Positions 49,877-58,575 of a stretch of DNA of 64,000 nucleotides are shown here, one piece after another (within the stretch, counting starts at the first letter, position 1; every line of letters starts with the position of its first letter). Below the pieces are notes generated by a model. The model ran no database searches. It saw only the letters and a program-made list of their open reading frames with translations, and was not told the origin of the DNA. A program made the position numbers and the translations under genes. Source of the stretch: Streptosporangium amethystogenes (GTDB lineage Bacteria > Actinomycetota > Actinomycetes > Streptosporangiales > Streptosporangiaceae); assembly GCF_000721075.1 (NCBI RefSeq), contig NZ_JOEQ01000005.1, positions 718,859-782,858 on the forward strand. Reading direction: 5' to 3'.

Positions 49877-50847
49877 GCGCGATCAGCGTCGAGCATCTCA
49901 GTAAGCACTATCTGATCCGGTCCGGCCGCCGTGGCCAGGACCGGCTGGTGCACGCGGTCGACGGTGTCTCGTTCGAGGTACCCGAGGGCAGGACACTCGC
50001 GATCATCGGTGAGTCCGGCTGCGGTAAGTCGACGGTCGCCCGGATGCTGGTCCGGCTGGCCGAGCCGACGGCGGGCCGGATCCTCGTGCACGGGCGGGAG
50101 GAGACGGACCGGCGTACGATCCAGCTCGTCTCACAGAACCCCTGGTCGGCGCTGAACCGGCGCAAGACCATCCGGCACGCGCTGGAACAGCCTCTCGTCG
50201 TGCACGGGCTGCATCCGGGTGCGGCGGCGCGGGCCGCTCGGGTCCGCGAGCTGCTGGAGCTGGTCGGCCTCACCGAGGACTACCTCGACCGTCGGCCCGG
50301 GGGGGTGAGCGGCGGTGAGCTCCAGCGAGTGACCGTCGCCCGGGCACTGGCCGTCGAGCCGCGGGTACTGGTGCTGGACGAGCCGACCGCCAGCCTCGAC
50401 GTCAGCGTCAAGGCGCTCCTGGTGAACCTGCTGATGGACCTGCAACGGCGGCTCGGCCTCAGCTACGTGCTCATCACCCACGAGCTCGAGATCGCCCGGC
50501 ACCTGGCCGACGAGGTCGCGGTCATGTACCTCGGCCGGTTCGCCGAGACGGGCGACGCCGAACAGGTCTTCAGTGCCCCCGGTCACCCGTACACGCGAGC
50601 TCTGCTGGCGGCGGTACCCGGTCCCGGCCGGGAGCCTGCCGCGCCGCTCCAGGGTGAGGTGCCCTCCGCGGTCGCCCCGCCGCCCGGCTGCCGGTTCCAC
50701 ACCCGCTGCCCGCTGGCCATCGATATCTGCGCGCAGACCGAGCCCGAGCTGAGGCCCGGCCCGGACGGCCGCCGGGTGGCCTGCCTCCGGCAGGACGAGC
50801 TCGTATTGTCACCCGACCCCGTCGACAAGGAGACCGAAACCCGATGA
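49873..50847 (+). CDS. dipeptide-type ABC ATPase (DppF family)
   Basis: 324 residues from GTG 49873; a longer frame from 49777 lies inside the previous gene. LAIIGESGCGKSTVARMLVRL (Walker A), GGVSGGELQRVTVARALAVEP (signature), VLVLDEPTASLDVSVKALLV (Walker B), YVLITHELEIARHLADEVAVMYLG, and C-terminal GCRFHTRCPLAIDICAQTEP. Completes a DppBCADF-like importer. Overlaps the nitrilase-fold gene by ATGA. Confidence 0.93.
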   Translation: MSAISVEHLSKHYLIRSGRRGQDRLVHAVDGVSFEVPEGRTLAIIGESGCGKSTVARMLVRLAEPTAGRILVHGREETDRRTIQLVSQNPWSALNRRKTIRHALEQPLVVHGLHPGAAARAARVRELLELVGLTEDYLDRRPGGVSGGELQRVTVARALAVEPRVLVLDEPTASLDVSVKALLVNLLMDLQRRLGLSYVLITHELEIARHLADEVAVMYLGRFAETGDAEQVFSAPGHPYTRALLAAVPGPGREPAAPLQGEVPSAVAPPPGCRFHTRCPLAIDICAQTEPELRPGPDGRRVACLRQDELVLSPDPVDKETETR

Positions 50848-51869
50848 CATCCCTCACGCAGGACCCCGACGGCGGCTACGCCACCGTCCCGCTGGCCAAG
50901 GATCTCTGGACCCTCGGCGTCGTCCAGTCCCGGGTGCACCCGACCCCGGACCCGGCCGGCATGAAGGCCAACCTCGACCACATGCTGCACCTGATCGACA
51001 ACTCGTTCCACGTCGGATTCGGTCCCAGCCCGGACCTGCTGTTCTTCCACGAGTTCCCGATCAGTGGCTGGGACCGGTGGACCAAGGCCGAGACCGAACG
51101 GCGCTGCATCGAGATCCCCGGTGAGGAGACCGAGCAGATCGCGGCCAAGGCCAGGCAGTACGGGTGCCACATCGCCTTCGGCGCCTATGTCCGCGACCCC
51201 GACTGGCCAGGTCACGTGCTCAGCATCACCACGCTGATCGGCCCGGACGGTGAGATCGTGGCCAAGCACTGGAAGGCGCGCAACGTCAAGGGGGTGTTCA
51301 GCGGCTTCGAGCTGTTCACCACCACCGTGTACGACGTCCTGGACGAGTACGTCGAGAAGTACGGCCAAGACGCGGTGGTCCCGGTGGCCCGCACCCCGTT
51401 GGGCAACATCACCATGTCCTCCACCCAGCTGGAGCCGGAGCTGTTCCGCGCGGCGGCGATCAAAGGCGCCGAGGTCTTCCTCCGCACCGCGAGCGGCAGT
51501 TTCACCGAGATCGACGTCCGGGCATCGGCGTTGCACAACCGGGTGTACTGCGCGGTCGCCAACAACTCGATTCTCTCGGCGGAGACGAACTACTTCGAGG
51601 ACACCGGCGCCGGAGGCTCGGCGATCTACGGCCCGGACGGCACGGCCATCGCGACAGCCGACAGCAAGTTCGAGAAGCTGATCCTCGGGCAGATCCCGAT
51701 GGCCGCGTTCCGGGCCCGGCATCGTCAGCCGGACATCCACTGGGACCTGTATCGGCCGGTCTTCGAGCGCTACCGGAGTCGCTTCGAGCCGAACCTCTAC
51801 ACCCCCTACCAGCCGACCGGCCTGGAGGACGCGGGCAACTACCTGGCGGACAGGTCGCGCTGGCGTTGA
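50844..51869 (+). CDS. nitrilase-fold protein lacking the usual catalytic Cys
   Basis: 341 residues, coupled to the DppF-type gene by ATGA. Glu (LLFFHEFPISGW, Glu70) and Lys (VAKHWKARNVKG, Lys144) of the nitrilase triad are present. The third site reads GNITMSSTQLEPELFRAAAIKGAE, where Ser192 stands in place of the Cys of I-C-Y-D-x-x-F-P-E. The neighbouring HNRVYCAVANNSI and GGSAIYGPDGT segments are normal for the family. Since its gene is locked to an importer, it probably meets the imported compound first. It may hydrolyse amides through another residue, or only bind them. Confidence 0.77.
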   Translation: MTSLTQDPDGGYATVPLAKDLWTLGVVQSRVHPTPDPAGMKANLDHMLHLIDNSFHVGFGPSPDLLFFHEFPISGWDRWTKAETERRCIEIPGEETEQIAAKARQYGCHIAFGAYVRDPDWPGHVLSITTLIGPDGEIVAKHWKARNVKGVFSGFELFTTTVYDVLDEYVEKYGQDAVVPVARTPLGNITMSSTQLEPELFRAAAIKGAEVFLRTASGSFTEIDVRASALHNRVYCAVANNSILSAETNYFEDTGAGGSAIYGPDGTAIATADSKFEKLILGQIPMAAFRARHRQPDIHWDLYRPVFERYRSRFEPNLYTPYQPTGLEDAGNYLADRSRWR

Positions 51870-52103
51870 GTGGAGGCCGACCGGCCCGAACGCCGACTCG
51901 GCAGCCTCGACCTTCCGGGCATCGTCGACCTCGCCACCGACTCCACCAGTGAGCCCTACAGTGGCAATGGGGCGCGGGCCGTGCGGCGGCGTGATGTCCG
52001 TCCGCGGGTCCGGCTCCAGGCCGAGGGCAGCATGTTCAAGGACTCCTGGAGAGACATGGCCGACCGACTCGCAACCCCTCCCGCGCCGGAGGGCACGTCG
52101 TGA
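51870..52103 (+). CDS. small hypothetical ORF in the transporter operon
   Basis: 77 codons from a GTG that follows the previous stop directly, ending in a GTGA overlap with the kinase gene. The composition is Arg/Asp/Glu-rich and polar (SLDLPGIVDLATDSTSEPYSGNG; SMFKDSWRDMADRL). No domain is recognised. The exact fit between two genes favours a real coding region, but it could be a decayed remnant. No convincing ribosome site apart from GAGTGGAGG inside its own start. Confidence 0.4.
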   Translation: MEADRPERRLGSLDLPGIVDLATDSTSEPYSGNGARAVRRRDVRPRVRLQAEGSMFKDSWRDMADRLATPPAPEGTS

Positions 52104-53077
52104 TCAGCGTCATCGGTGAGTCGGTCGTCGACATGGTCGCGGAGGGCGGCGACCGGGCCTACACCGGGCATCCGGGCGGCAGCCCGCTCAACGTCGCGGT
52201 CGGTCTGGCCCGCCTGGGCGATCCCACCGCGTTGGTCGCCCGCCTCTCCACCGGGGTACTGGGCCAGACGCTGCGCGCGCATGCCGCGGCGAACGGGGTG
52301 GACCTGCGCTGGGCGGTCCCGGCGAGCGAACCGGCCACCCTCGCCATCGTCTCCGTCGACGAGGCGGGCCAGGCCGCCTACGACTTCTACGTCGAGGGCA
52401 CCGCCGACTGGCAGTGGGGGGAGGGCGAGCCGCACCTGCCGGCGGAGACCCAGGTGGTCCACGCCGGCTCCGTGGCCGCCTGGCGGACGCCAGGCGGTGA
52501 CCGGATCGCCGCCGCCGTCGCGCGGGCGAGGGCCGAAGGCCACGTCCTGATCAGCTACGACCCGAACATCCGGCCCGCCCTGCTCGGTGACCCGGCGTCC
52601 GCACGCCCGCTCATCGAGCGGTACGTGGCCCTCGCCCACCTGGTCAAGGTGAGCGAGGAGGACCTGAGCTGGCTCTACCCGAACCGGCCGGCCGACGAGG
52701 TGGCCCGGCAATGGCTGGGGTCGGGCCCCGACCTGGTGGTGGTCACCTACGGAGGCGAGGGCTGCCTGGGGCTGACCCGGGGCGGCCACGCGCTCCGGCG
52801 ACCGGCGATCCCGGTCCAGGTGGTGGACACCGTCGGCGCCGGAGACGCCTTCACCGCCGGCCTGCTCGACGGGCTGCTGCGGGGCGGTCGCGCCACCCCG
52901 GCCCTGATCGGCGAGGTGAGTGAGGCGGAACTGACCGGCATCCTCGACCAGGCGGCCACGGTGGCCGGCCTCACCTGCGGACGCGCGGGAGCCGACCCGC
53001 CCACTCGCGCCGAACTACGGGCCGTCCAGGACATGGACCATCGGTACCGTCGGGACACCGGCGCCGGAGGTAGGTGA
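52100..53077 (+). CDS. PfkB-family carbohydrate kinase
   Basis: 325 residues from GTG 52100. ISVIGESVVDMVAEGGDRAYTGHPGGSPLNVAVGLARLG is the N-terminal PfkB motif (GGxxxNxA) and VDTVGAGDAFTAGLLDGLLRGG the C-terminal DTxGAGD ATP/anion hole with catalytic Asp. It phosphorylates a sugar such as fructose, ribose or a keto-deoxy sugar. Its place at the end of the importer operon suggests that the imported compound releases a sugar or polyol. Confidence 0.9.
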   Translation: MISVIGESVVDMVAEGGDRAYTGHPGGSPLNVAVGLARLGDPTALVARLSTGVLGQTLRAHAAANGVDLRWAVPASEPATLAIVSVDEAGQAAYDFYVEGTADWQWGEGEPHLPAETQVVHAGSVAAWRTPGGDRIAAAVARARAEGHVLISYDPNIRPALLGDPASARPLIERYVALAHLVKVSEEDLSWLYPNRPADEVARQWLGSGPDLVVVTYGGEGCLGLTRGGHALRRPAIPVQVVDTVGAGDAFTAGLLDGLLRGGRATPALIGEVSEAELTGILDQAATVAGLTCGRAGADPPTRAELRAVQDMDHRYRRDTGAGGR

Positions 53078-53169
53078 CGCGGGCGGTAAGGGCACAGACC
53101 CGGCCGGACGCGGCCTCGTCGCCGCCGGTCGCCCCGAGGCTCCGAGCGCGGGGCGCGCCCGCCGGATCC

Positions 53170-53490
53170 TCAACGGAGAGCCTTCTCCAACTGTGCCTTG
53201 CTCATGGTCGAGCGGCCCTTGATGTTGCGGCGCCTGGCCTCCGCGTAGAGCTGCTCCTTGGTGCGGCCACCGGCTCCGGAGTGCGAGCGCAGTCCGCCGC
53301 GCCGGGACGAGGAGACGTCCTGAGTCGAGGTACGGCTCGCGGTGCGGGACTCCCCGGCGCGGGCACGCTCCTTGTTGACGGTACGGGCCGCGATCTCCTC
53401 GGCCCGGCTCTCCTTCTCGCCGCGCCGTCGCGCGCTCTCCTTGATGTGCCTGTACTGCCGCTCACGCTTGGAATTGGAACCACGCGGCAT
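53170..53490 (-). CDS. small basic plasmid-stabilisation-like protein
   Basis: 106 residues from ATG 53490 (AGAGGTG upstream; a GTG at 53499 is less likely). MPRGSNSKRERQYRHIKESARRRGEKESRAEEIAARTVNKERARAGE is a widespread actinobacterial opening, usually annotated as plasmid stabilisation protein. The C-terminus (TKEQLYAEARRRNIKGRSTMSKAQLEKALR) is a SAP/Rho-N-like nucleic-acid-binding helix pair. Function is unproven. Upstream, 53491-53727 holds the divergent promoter space to the PIG-L gene and shows no gene. Confidence 0.8.
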   Translation of the reverse strand: MPRGSNSKRERQYRHIKESARRRGEKESRAEEIAARTVNKERARAGESRTASRTSTQDVSSSRRGGLRSHSGAGGRTKEQLYAEARRRNIKGRSTMSKAQLEKALR

Positions 53491-53727
53491 GGCTATCACC
53501 TCTTCGCATCGTTCACTTCTGCCTTACCACTGCGCTACCCGCGCCGTCCCGCCTGACACCGGTACCACCGCCGTCCCGGACCGACTCTTGACGATGCCCA
53601 TGCCGGGACCATCCCCGCGGGAGCGATGTGGTGTCTCCGGCTCACGGTGGGGCGACCGTCGGTTCGGAGTGTCGGTGGGGCGTCGTAAGGTGAGGCGGTT
53701 CGCTGGGTTTTTCCTATGGAGGGGGCT

Positions 53728-54573
53728 GTGTCGGTGAATGACGGGCTGACGTTGATGGCGGTTCATGCTCATCCCGATGACGAGGTGATCGGGACCGGCG
53801 GGATCCTGGCCAGGTACGCGGACGAGGGCATCCGCACCGTCCTGGTCACCTGCACGAACGGCGAGCAGGGTGACGCGCCCGGTGGGGCGAAGCCGGGGGA
53901 TCCCGGCCATGACGAGGCGGCGGTGAGCGCGCTGCGGCTGGAGGAGCTCCGCGCCTCGGCGGCCCACCTTGGGATCTCCCACCTGGAGTTGCTCGGCTAC
54001 CGGGACTCGGGCATGGTCGGCTGGGCCGGAAACGAGGCTGAGGACGCCTTCGCCAACGCGCCGTTCGAGCAGGCCGTGAGTCGGCTCGTCGCGCTGATGG
54101 AGCGCTACCGCCCGCAGGTCGTCGTCACCTACGACGAGAACGGCGGCTACGGCCACCCCGACCACATCCAGGCGCACCGGATCGCGGTCGCCGCGACCGA
54201 GGCCAGTGGAATTCCCGGCAAGCTCTACTACACGGCGGTGCCCCGCGAGCGGATCGCCGAGATGTTCGCCTATCTGCGCTCGACCGGTGCCGCCCCCGAG
54301 GACCTGGAGCTTCCCGAGGACTTCGGCGTCCCCGAGGAGCAGATCACCGCCATGGTCGACGTGGCCGACCAGGTGGAGCGCAAGCGCAAGGCCTTGGAGG
54401 CGCACGCGAGCCAGGGCGAGAACATCTTCCTGCTGCGGATGCCCGCCGAGGCCCAGCACCGGGCGTTCGCGCAGGAGTCCTTCATCCGCCATCTCAACCG
54501 GGTCCCGGCCGCCGCCGATCGCGAGGACGACCTCTTCGACGGTCTCCGCCAGGGGGCTTCCGGTCGATCATGA
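53728..54573 (+). CDS. PIG-L/LmbE-family N-acetylglucosaminyl deacetylase
   Basis: About 281 residues. GTG 53728 or GTG 53734 is favoured because GGAGGGGG sits at 53718; ATG 53716 would bury it. LMAVHAHPDDEVIGTGGILARYADEGI holds the AHPDDE zinc motif with catalytic Asp, and GGYGHPDHIQAHRI the third ligand. The family includes MshB and Mca of mycothiol metabolism and antibiotic deacetylases. The central part resembles mycothiol-conjugate amidase-type proteins in size, but the assignment is not firm. No operon partners. Confidence 0.85.
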   Translation: MSVNDGLTLMAVHAHPDDEVIGTGGILARYADEGIRTVLVTCTNGEQGDAPGGAKPGDPGHDEAAVSALRLEELRASAAHLGISHLELLGYRDSGMVGWAGNEAEDAFANAPFEQAVSRLVALMERYRPQVVVTYDENGGYGHPDHIQAHRIAVAATEASGIPGKLYYTAVPRERIAEMFAYLRSTGAAPEDLELPEDFGVPEEQITAMVDVADQVERKRKALEAHASQGENIFLLRMPAEAQHRAFAQESFIRHLNRVPAAADREDDLFDGLRQGASGRS

Positions 54574-54578
54574 GTGGG

Positions 54579-54609
54579 GTGACCCGGTTCAGCCCGTGGA
54601 CCGGGTCAC
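54579..54609 (+). terminator. hairpin after the PIG-L gene
   Basis: 10-bp arms GTGACCCGGT (54579-54588) and ACCGGGTCAC (54600-54609) with an 11-base loop, beginning six bases after the stop codon. Confidence 0.7.
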
Positions 54610-54755
54610 GGTAGGGCGGGATGTTCGCCCGGCCCCCCCGGGGCACCGCGGTCCCATCGTAGGCGCGTCTTGACGGCGGGACCGATATGGGAGTCGATGG
54701 TGGTGACGCGGGCGGATCGCGCCGTGGAGCCCGGCGGAACGCAGCGGAGGCAGGC

Positions 54756-55083
54756 GTGTCGGGTGTTCCGGAGTTTCCCGCTCCGCTCGTGGCCCGGGTG
54801 GTTCGCTGGCCGAGGCCGGGAGTGGCGACCGTCGACGACGGCGTCGTCGTGGCCGAGCCCGGGGCCGGGGAGGTCCTCGTCGAGGTGGCCGTCAGCGTGA
54901 TGAGCCCGGGGACCGAGCGTGCCCGCTTTCTCGGGCTGCCGAACGCGCTCGTCTCCTTCCCGCACGGCCCGGGGTATCTGGCGGCGGGATCGGTCAGCAG
55001 GCCCGCACCGGGTTTTCCCGCCGGAACCGCGGTCGCGCTCCGGGGGTCGCGCATCGGAGCCTGGCGGTGGTGCCGGGGCGATC
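54756..55083 (+). pseudogene. MDR-type dehydrogenase, N-terminal fragment
   Basis: From GTG 54756 (GGAGG five bases upstream) the frame reads LVARVVRWPRPGVATVDDGVVVAEPGAGEVLVEVAVSVMSPGTERARFLGLPNALVSFPHGPGYLAAG (in pieces: VMSPGTERARFLGLPN), a typical N-terminal GroES-like domain of zinc-type medium-chain dehydrogenases such as BchC-like proteins. After about 105 codons homology stops at about 55080, where aminotransferase sequence begins in another frame. The NAD domain is absent. Confidence 0.7.
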
Positions 55084-56061
55084 TTGTCATACCGGGTGCA
55101 GTTCACCGGCCCCGCGGGCACGACCGCCGTCGAGGCCGCCGTTCGTCTCGCCCGCATAGCCGCCGGCAGGGAAAGGATCGTTCACCTGTCGGGCTCGTAC
55201 CACGGGATGACCAGGGACTCCATCGGCGTCTCCGGCCTCGGCGCCCCGCGCGGGGTCCCGCCGGCCACCCGCGGTGTGACCACGGTCCCGCACGAGTTGG
55301 AACAGCCGTCGGCAGGACGTGCCTCCGAGGAACTGGAGCGCGCGTTCACCGCTCCCGGCTCGACGCCGCCCGCGGCCTTCATCGTCGAGACCGTCCAGGG
55401 CGAGGGCGGCGTACGGCCCACGACGACGACGCGCCTGCGGGAGATCGAACGTCTCTGCCGGGCCCACGGAACGCTGCTCGTCGTCGACGACATCCAGGCG
55501 GGGTGCGGCCGGACCGGACCGTTCCTCTCCTTCGAGGCCGACGGGGTCGAGCCCGACGTCGTCTGCCTGTCGAAGTCGTTGAGCGGGGTCGGTCTTCCCA
55601 TGGGCCTCGTCCTCATCCGGCCATCCCTGGACGTCTGGGATCCCGGTGAATACTCGGGCACGTTCCGGGGCAACAACCTGGCGTTCGTCACCGCGCGACT
55701 CGCGCTCTCCGAGTGGTGGAGTGACGGCGCTCTGCGGCAGTCGGTGTCGCAACGGTCCGAGCCCCTGGTCCAGGGGCTCACAGCCATCGCCGCCCGCCAC
55801 GACTGGCTCGCCCCGCCGACCGGCCGTGGCCTGATGCTGGGACTGCCGTGCGCCGACCGCCATGTCGCCGATCTCGTCTCGACGCTCGCCTTCACCCAGG
55901 GGCTGCTCGTCGAGACCTGCGGCAGGCGTGGCGAGGTGGTCAAACTCCTTCCGCCCCTCACCGTGACCAAGGCCGAGGTCGCCCTGCAGATCCTGGAGCA
56001 TGTCACGGACCAGGTGGCGGGCTCACGCCCCGTCGGGTCCACTCTCCCGGCCGCGACATGA
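55084..56061 (+). pseudogene. class III aminotransferase (EctB-like), lacking its N-terminus
   Basis: The frame begins abruptly at YRVQFTGPAGTTAVEAAVRLAR, which in diaminobutyrate aminotransferases lies about 100 residues from the start. Then follow LSGSYHGMT, ETVQGEGGVRP, VVDDIQAGCGRTGPFLSFE and LSKSLSGVGLPMGLVLIRP, whose Lys would hold PLP, and a normal C-terminus. No ribosome site or start lies near the junction. It is the second half of a deletion that joined two unrelated genes at about 55083. Confidence 0.75.
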
Positions 56062-56164
56062 CACTGCGGTACCGAAGTCTGGAAAGCCTGGTTCGCGAGT
56101 GCTCATCACCTTTACGATCTTTTCGCTGGTTGGCAACCGTGGAAACCCAGGGGAGTAAACGGTT

Positions 56165-57763
56165 ATGCGGGATCGACGGCTCCTCGTGCTGGCCGCCTTG
56201 GCGGTCGCGATCGTCGCCTTCGGCGTGTACGGGGTGCTGGCGGCACCGGGGGCCGTGGTGGCCTCGCCGTCGCCGCGGTCCACCTCCACCGAGGAGCCGC
56301 GGCCCGACCAGAAGCTGACCCTGTCCGATCCGGCACCGATCACACCGACCACGGTCACACCGACCCCGCAGGACGGTCCCGCGCAGGCCGGGGAGAGATA
56401 CCTCACCGCCTGGCAGGCCGGTGATCTCGCCGCCATGGCGGACCTGGTCGCCGACCCCCCGGCCGACTTCGCCGACCGGCACCGCAGGTTCGACGCCGAT
56501 CTGCGGGCCTCGTTGTCCTCCCTCACTCCCGGCGAGTTGCACCGCGAAAGCGAGGCGGCCGAGCTGTCCTTCACCGGGGTGAGGGAGGTCGCGGGTCTGG
56601 GCCGCTGGCCGTTCACCTCGGTCCTGCGCCTGGTGATGCGGGCGGACACCTGGAAGGTGCTCTGGAGTCCGGAGACGATGCACCCGGCGCTCAAGGACGG
56701 CGGGCGCCTGGTGCTGAAGGAGACGGAGGTCCGGCGCCCGGCCACGCTGACCCGTGAGGGGTTGCCGTTCCCCCGCGACAGCAGGGCGGGCGACTACTTC
56801 ACCGGGCTGGGCGACACGGTCCTCGATGTGAAGCTGGAGGAGGGCTCCGGCCGGGTGCTGCTGGCCTCCCCGCCCCGGCCGCCCTCGGGAAGGAAGACCA
56901 CGATCTCCCAGCCGGTCCAGGCCGCCGCCGCCCGTGCCCTGGACGGTGTCGGGCAGCCCGCCGCGATCGTGGCGGTGGACGTCAAGACGGGCCAGGTGCG
57001 CGCGGTGGCGGACGGGCTGGGCGGCAGGGGGGCGTTCAACGGCCTCTACCCGCCCGGCTCGACGTTCAAGGTGGTGACCGCGGCCGCACTGCTGCGCAAC
57101 GGCATGACCCCGGAGTCGCAGGTGGCCTGCCCGGCGGGCTACACGATTCCGAACGGCCGGAGTTTCACCGACTCCGACGGCGTCGACCACGGCACCGTGA
57201 GCCTCACCACGGCCTTCGCGCTCTCCTGCAACACCACCTTCGCCCAGCAGGCGTACGAGCGGCTGCGCGATGACCGGCTGAGTGCCGAGGCGGCGGACCG
57301 GTTCGGGTTCCGGAAGAAGAACGGGCTGAGCTACTGCCGGATCCAGTCCTACGAGGGCCCGGACCAGCTGGGTTCCGACGCCATCGGCCAGAACTCGGTG
57401 CAGGCCAGCCCGCTCTGCATGGCCGAGGTCGCCGCCGCGGTCGCGAGCGGCGTGTGGAGACCCGCGATCACCACCGCCGAGCCGCCCGGGGACTCGCCGC
57501 CGCCGGTGCCGTTGGACGAGGGGGTGGTCTCGGGCCTGCGGACGATGATGGGCGCCGTGGTCAGCCGGGGTACGGCCGCCGGGGCGGGCCTCCCGCCGGA
57601 CACCGCGGGCAAGACCGGTACCGCCGAGGTCGAGGACGGAGAGGACCACGCCTGGTTCATCGGCTACCGGGGCTCCCTGGCCTTCGCGGTGTTCGTCAGG
57701 CACGGCGGTGCCGGGGGCACGATCGCGGCGCCGATCGCCGCGAGGTTTCTGAACGCCCTTTGA
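56165..57763 (+). CDS. penicillin-binding protein with MecA_N/NTF2-like N-terminal domain
   Basis: 532 residues. N-terminal membrane anchor (LLVLAALAVAIVAFGVYGVL), a Thr/Pro-rich linker, an NTF2-like domain (about 75-165; AGERYLTAWQAGDLAAMADLV), a dimerisation-like region and the transpeptidase domain. The catalytic motifs are PGSTFKVVTAAAL (SxxK, about residue 298), SCNTTF (SxN) and GKTGTAEVED (KTG). It cross-links peptidoglycan outside the membrane; the type resembles actinobacterial class B PBPs with low-affinity PBP2a-like architecture. Single gene; GGGGAG precedes the ATG. Confidence 0.9.
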   Translation: MRDRRLLVLAALAVAIVAFGVYGVLAAPGAVVASPSPRSTSTEEPRPDQKLTLSDPAPITPTTVTPTPQDGPAQAGERYLTAWQAGDLAAMADLVADPPADFADRHRRFDADLRASLSSLTPGELHRESEAAELSFTGVREVAGLGRWPFTSVLRLVMRADTWKVLWSPETMHPALKDGGRLVLKETEVRRPATLTREGLPFPRDSRAGDYFTGLGDTVLDVKLEEGSGRVLLASPPRPPSGRKTTISQPVQAAAARALDGVGQPAAIVAVDVKTGQVRAVADGLGGRGAFNGLYPPGSTFKVVTAAALLRNGMTPESQVACPAGYTIPNGRSFTDSDGVDHGTVSLTTAFALSCNTTFAQQAYERLRDDRLSAEAADRFGFRKKNGLSYCRIQSYEGPDQLGSDAIGQNSVQASPLCMAEVAAAVASGVWRPAITTAEPPGDSPPPVPLDEGVVSGLRTMMGAVVSRGTAAGAGLPPDTAGKTGTAEVEDGEDHAWFIGYRGSLAFAVFVRHGGAGGTIAAPIAARFLNAL

Positions 57764-57820
57764 CGACAGAGGCGGCAACCGGCCACGGCTGGAGAACGGG
57801 CTAACGTACGGAGGGTGTAT

Positions 57821-58405
57821 GTGAAGATCTGCGGGCTGCGTGAGCCCGGACATGTGGCGGCCGCCGTCGAGGCGGGCGCCGACGCCATCGGATTCGTCCT
57901 CACCAGGAGCTCGCGGCGGGTCACCCCGGCGCGGGCGCGCGAACTGGCCTCGGCGGTCCCCCCGCACGTGCTGACCGTGGCGGTGTTCGCCGGCGAGCCC
58001 ACCGAGGAGGTCAGGGCGGCCACCCTGGAGTCAGGGGTACGCGCCGTCCAACTGCACGGCGAGCACCCGCACGCGGACTTCACCGCGCTGAAGGACCTCG
58101 GCGTCACGCTGGTCCGCGCCGGGGTCGCGAGCACCGACCTGCGCTGCGGCGCCTTCGACGAGGATTTGCTCATCGTGGACGCGCCCAGGCCCGGTTCGGG
58201 GGAGCCGTGGGACTGGGCGGCCGTGCGCGGGCGCCCGGAGGGCCACTGGATGCTGGCCGGGGGACTGGCCCCGTCGAACGTGGCCGAGGCGATCATCGCG
58301 GCCAGGCCCTGGGGGGTCGACGTGTCGAGCGGCGTGGAGGTCGCGCCCGGGGTGAAGGACTCCGGGCTCATCAGGGATTTCATCACCGCCGCCCGCGCGG
58401 GGTGA
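57821..58405 (+). CDS. trpF: phosphoribosylanthranilate isomerase
   Basis: 194 residues from GTG 57821 (GGAGG six bases upstream; GTG 57815 would touch it). VKICGLREPGHVAAAVEAGADAIGFV contains the catalytic Cys; AVQLHGEHP and FDEDLLIVDAPRPGSGEPWDWAAV the catalytic Asp region, and WMLAGGLAPSNVAEAI plus GVDVSSGVEVAPGVKD the phosphate-binding loops of the TIM barrel. It converts phosphoribosylanthranilate to CdRP in tryptophan synthesis. It is not next to other trp genes. The spacing of 57 bases to the PBP gene permits co-transcription. Confidence 0.92.
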   Translation: MKICGLREPGHVAAAVEAGADAIGFVLTRSSRRVTPARARELASAVPPHVLTVAVFAGEPTEEVRAATLESGVRAVQLHGEHPHADFTALKDLGVTLVRAGVASTDLRCGAFDEDLLIVDAPRPGSGEPWDWAAVRGRPEGHWMLAGGLAPSNVAEAIIAARPWGVDVSSGVEVAPGVKDSGLIRDFITAARAG

Positions 58406-58464
58406 GAGCGGCGGGGGCTTGATCGTTGTGACGGCCCCGCGGACCTGAGCAACGCGGCACTTGA

Positions 58465-58507
58465 GAAGATCCGTCCGATGGAGGTTCGCTTCATCCTGCG
58501 GATCTTC
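58465..58507. repeat. 9-bp inverted repeat after trpF
   Basis: GAAGATCCG (58465-58473) and CGGATCTTC (58499-58507), 25 bases apart, lie in the 170-base stretch between trpF and the gene fragments. The plus strand is open here (NAALEKIRPMEVRFILRIF) without a recognised domain. It may be a terminator or a trace of the event that broke the neighbouring genes. Confidence 0.35.
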
Positions 58508-58575
58508 GCAGGGCGGTGATGTCCTTGACGCGGTGCCGGTGGGTGGTGGCGAGTGGGGTGGCGTTGAGGGTGGTT

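Noticed and set aside
53510..53553. tRNA-like stretch (on the minus strand GGTAGCGCAGTGGTAAGGC)
   Set aside because: It resembles a D-arm, but there is no anticodon arm, no TTCGAAT-type T-arm and no acceptor pairing nearby, so it is not a tRNA and only weakly a tRNA remnant.
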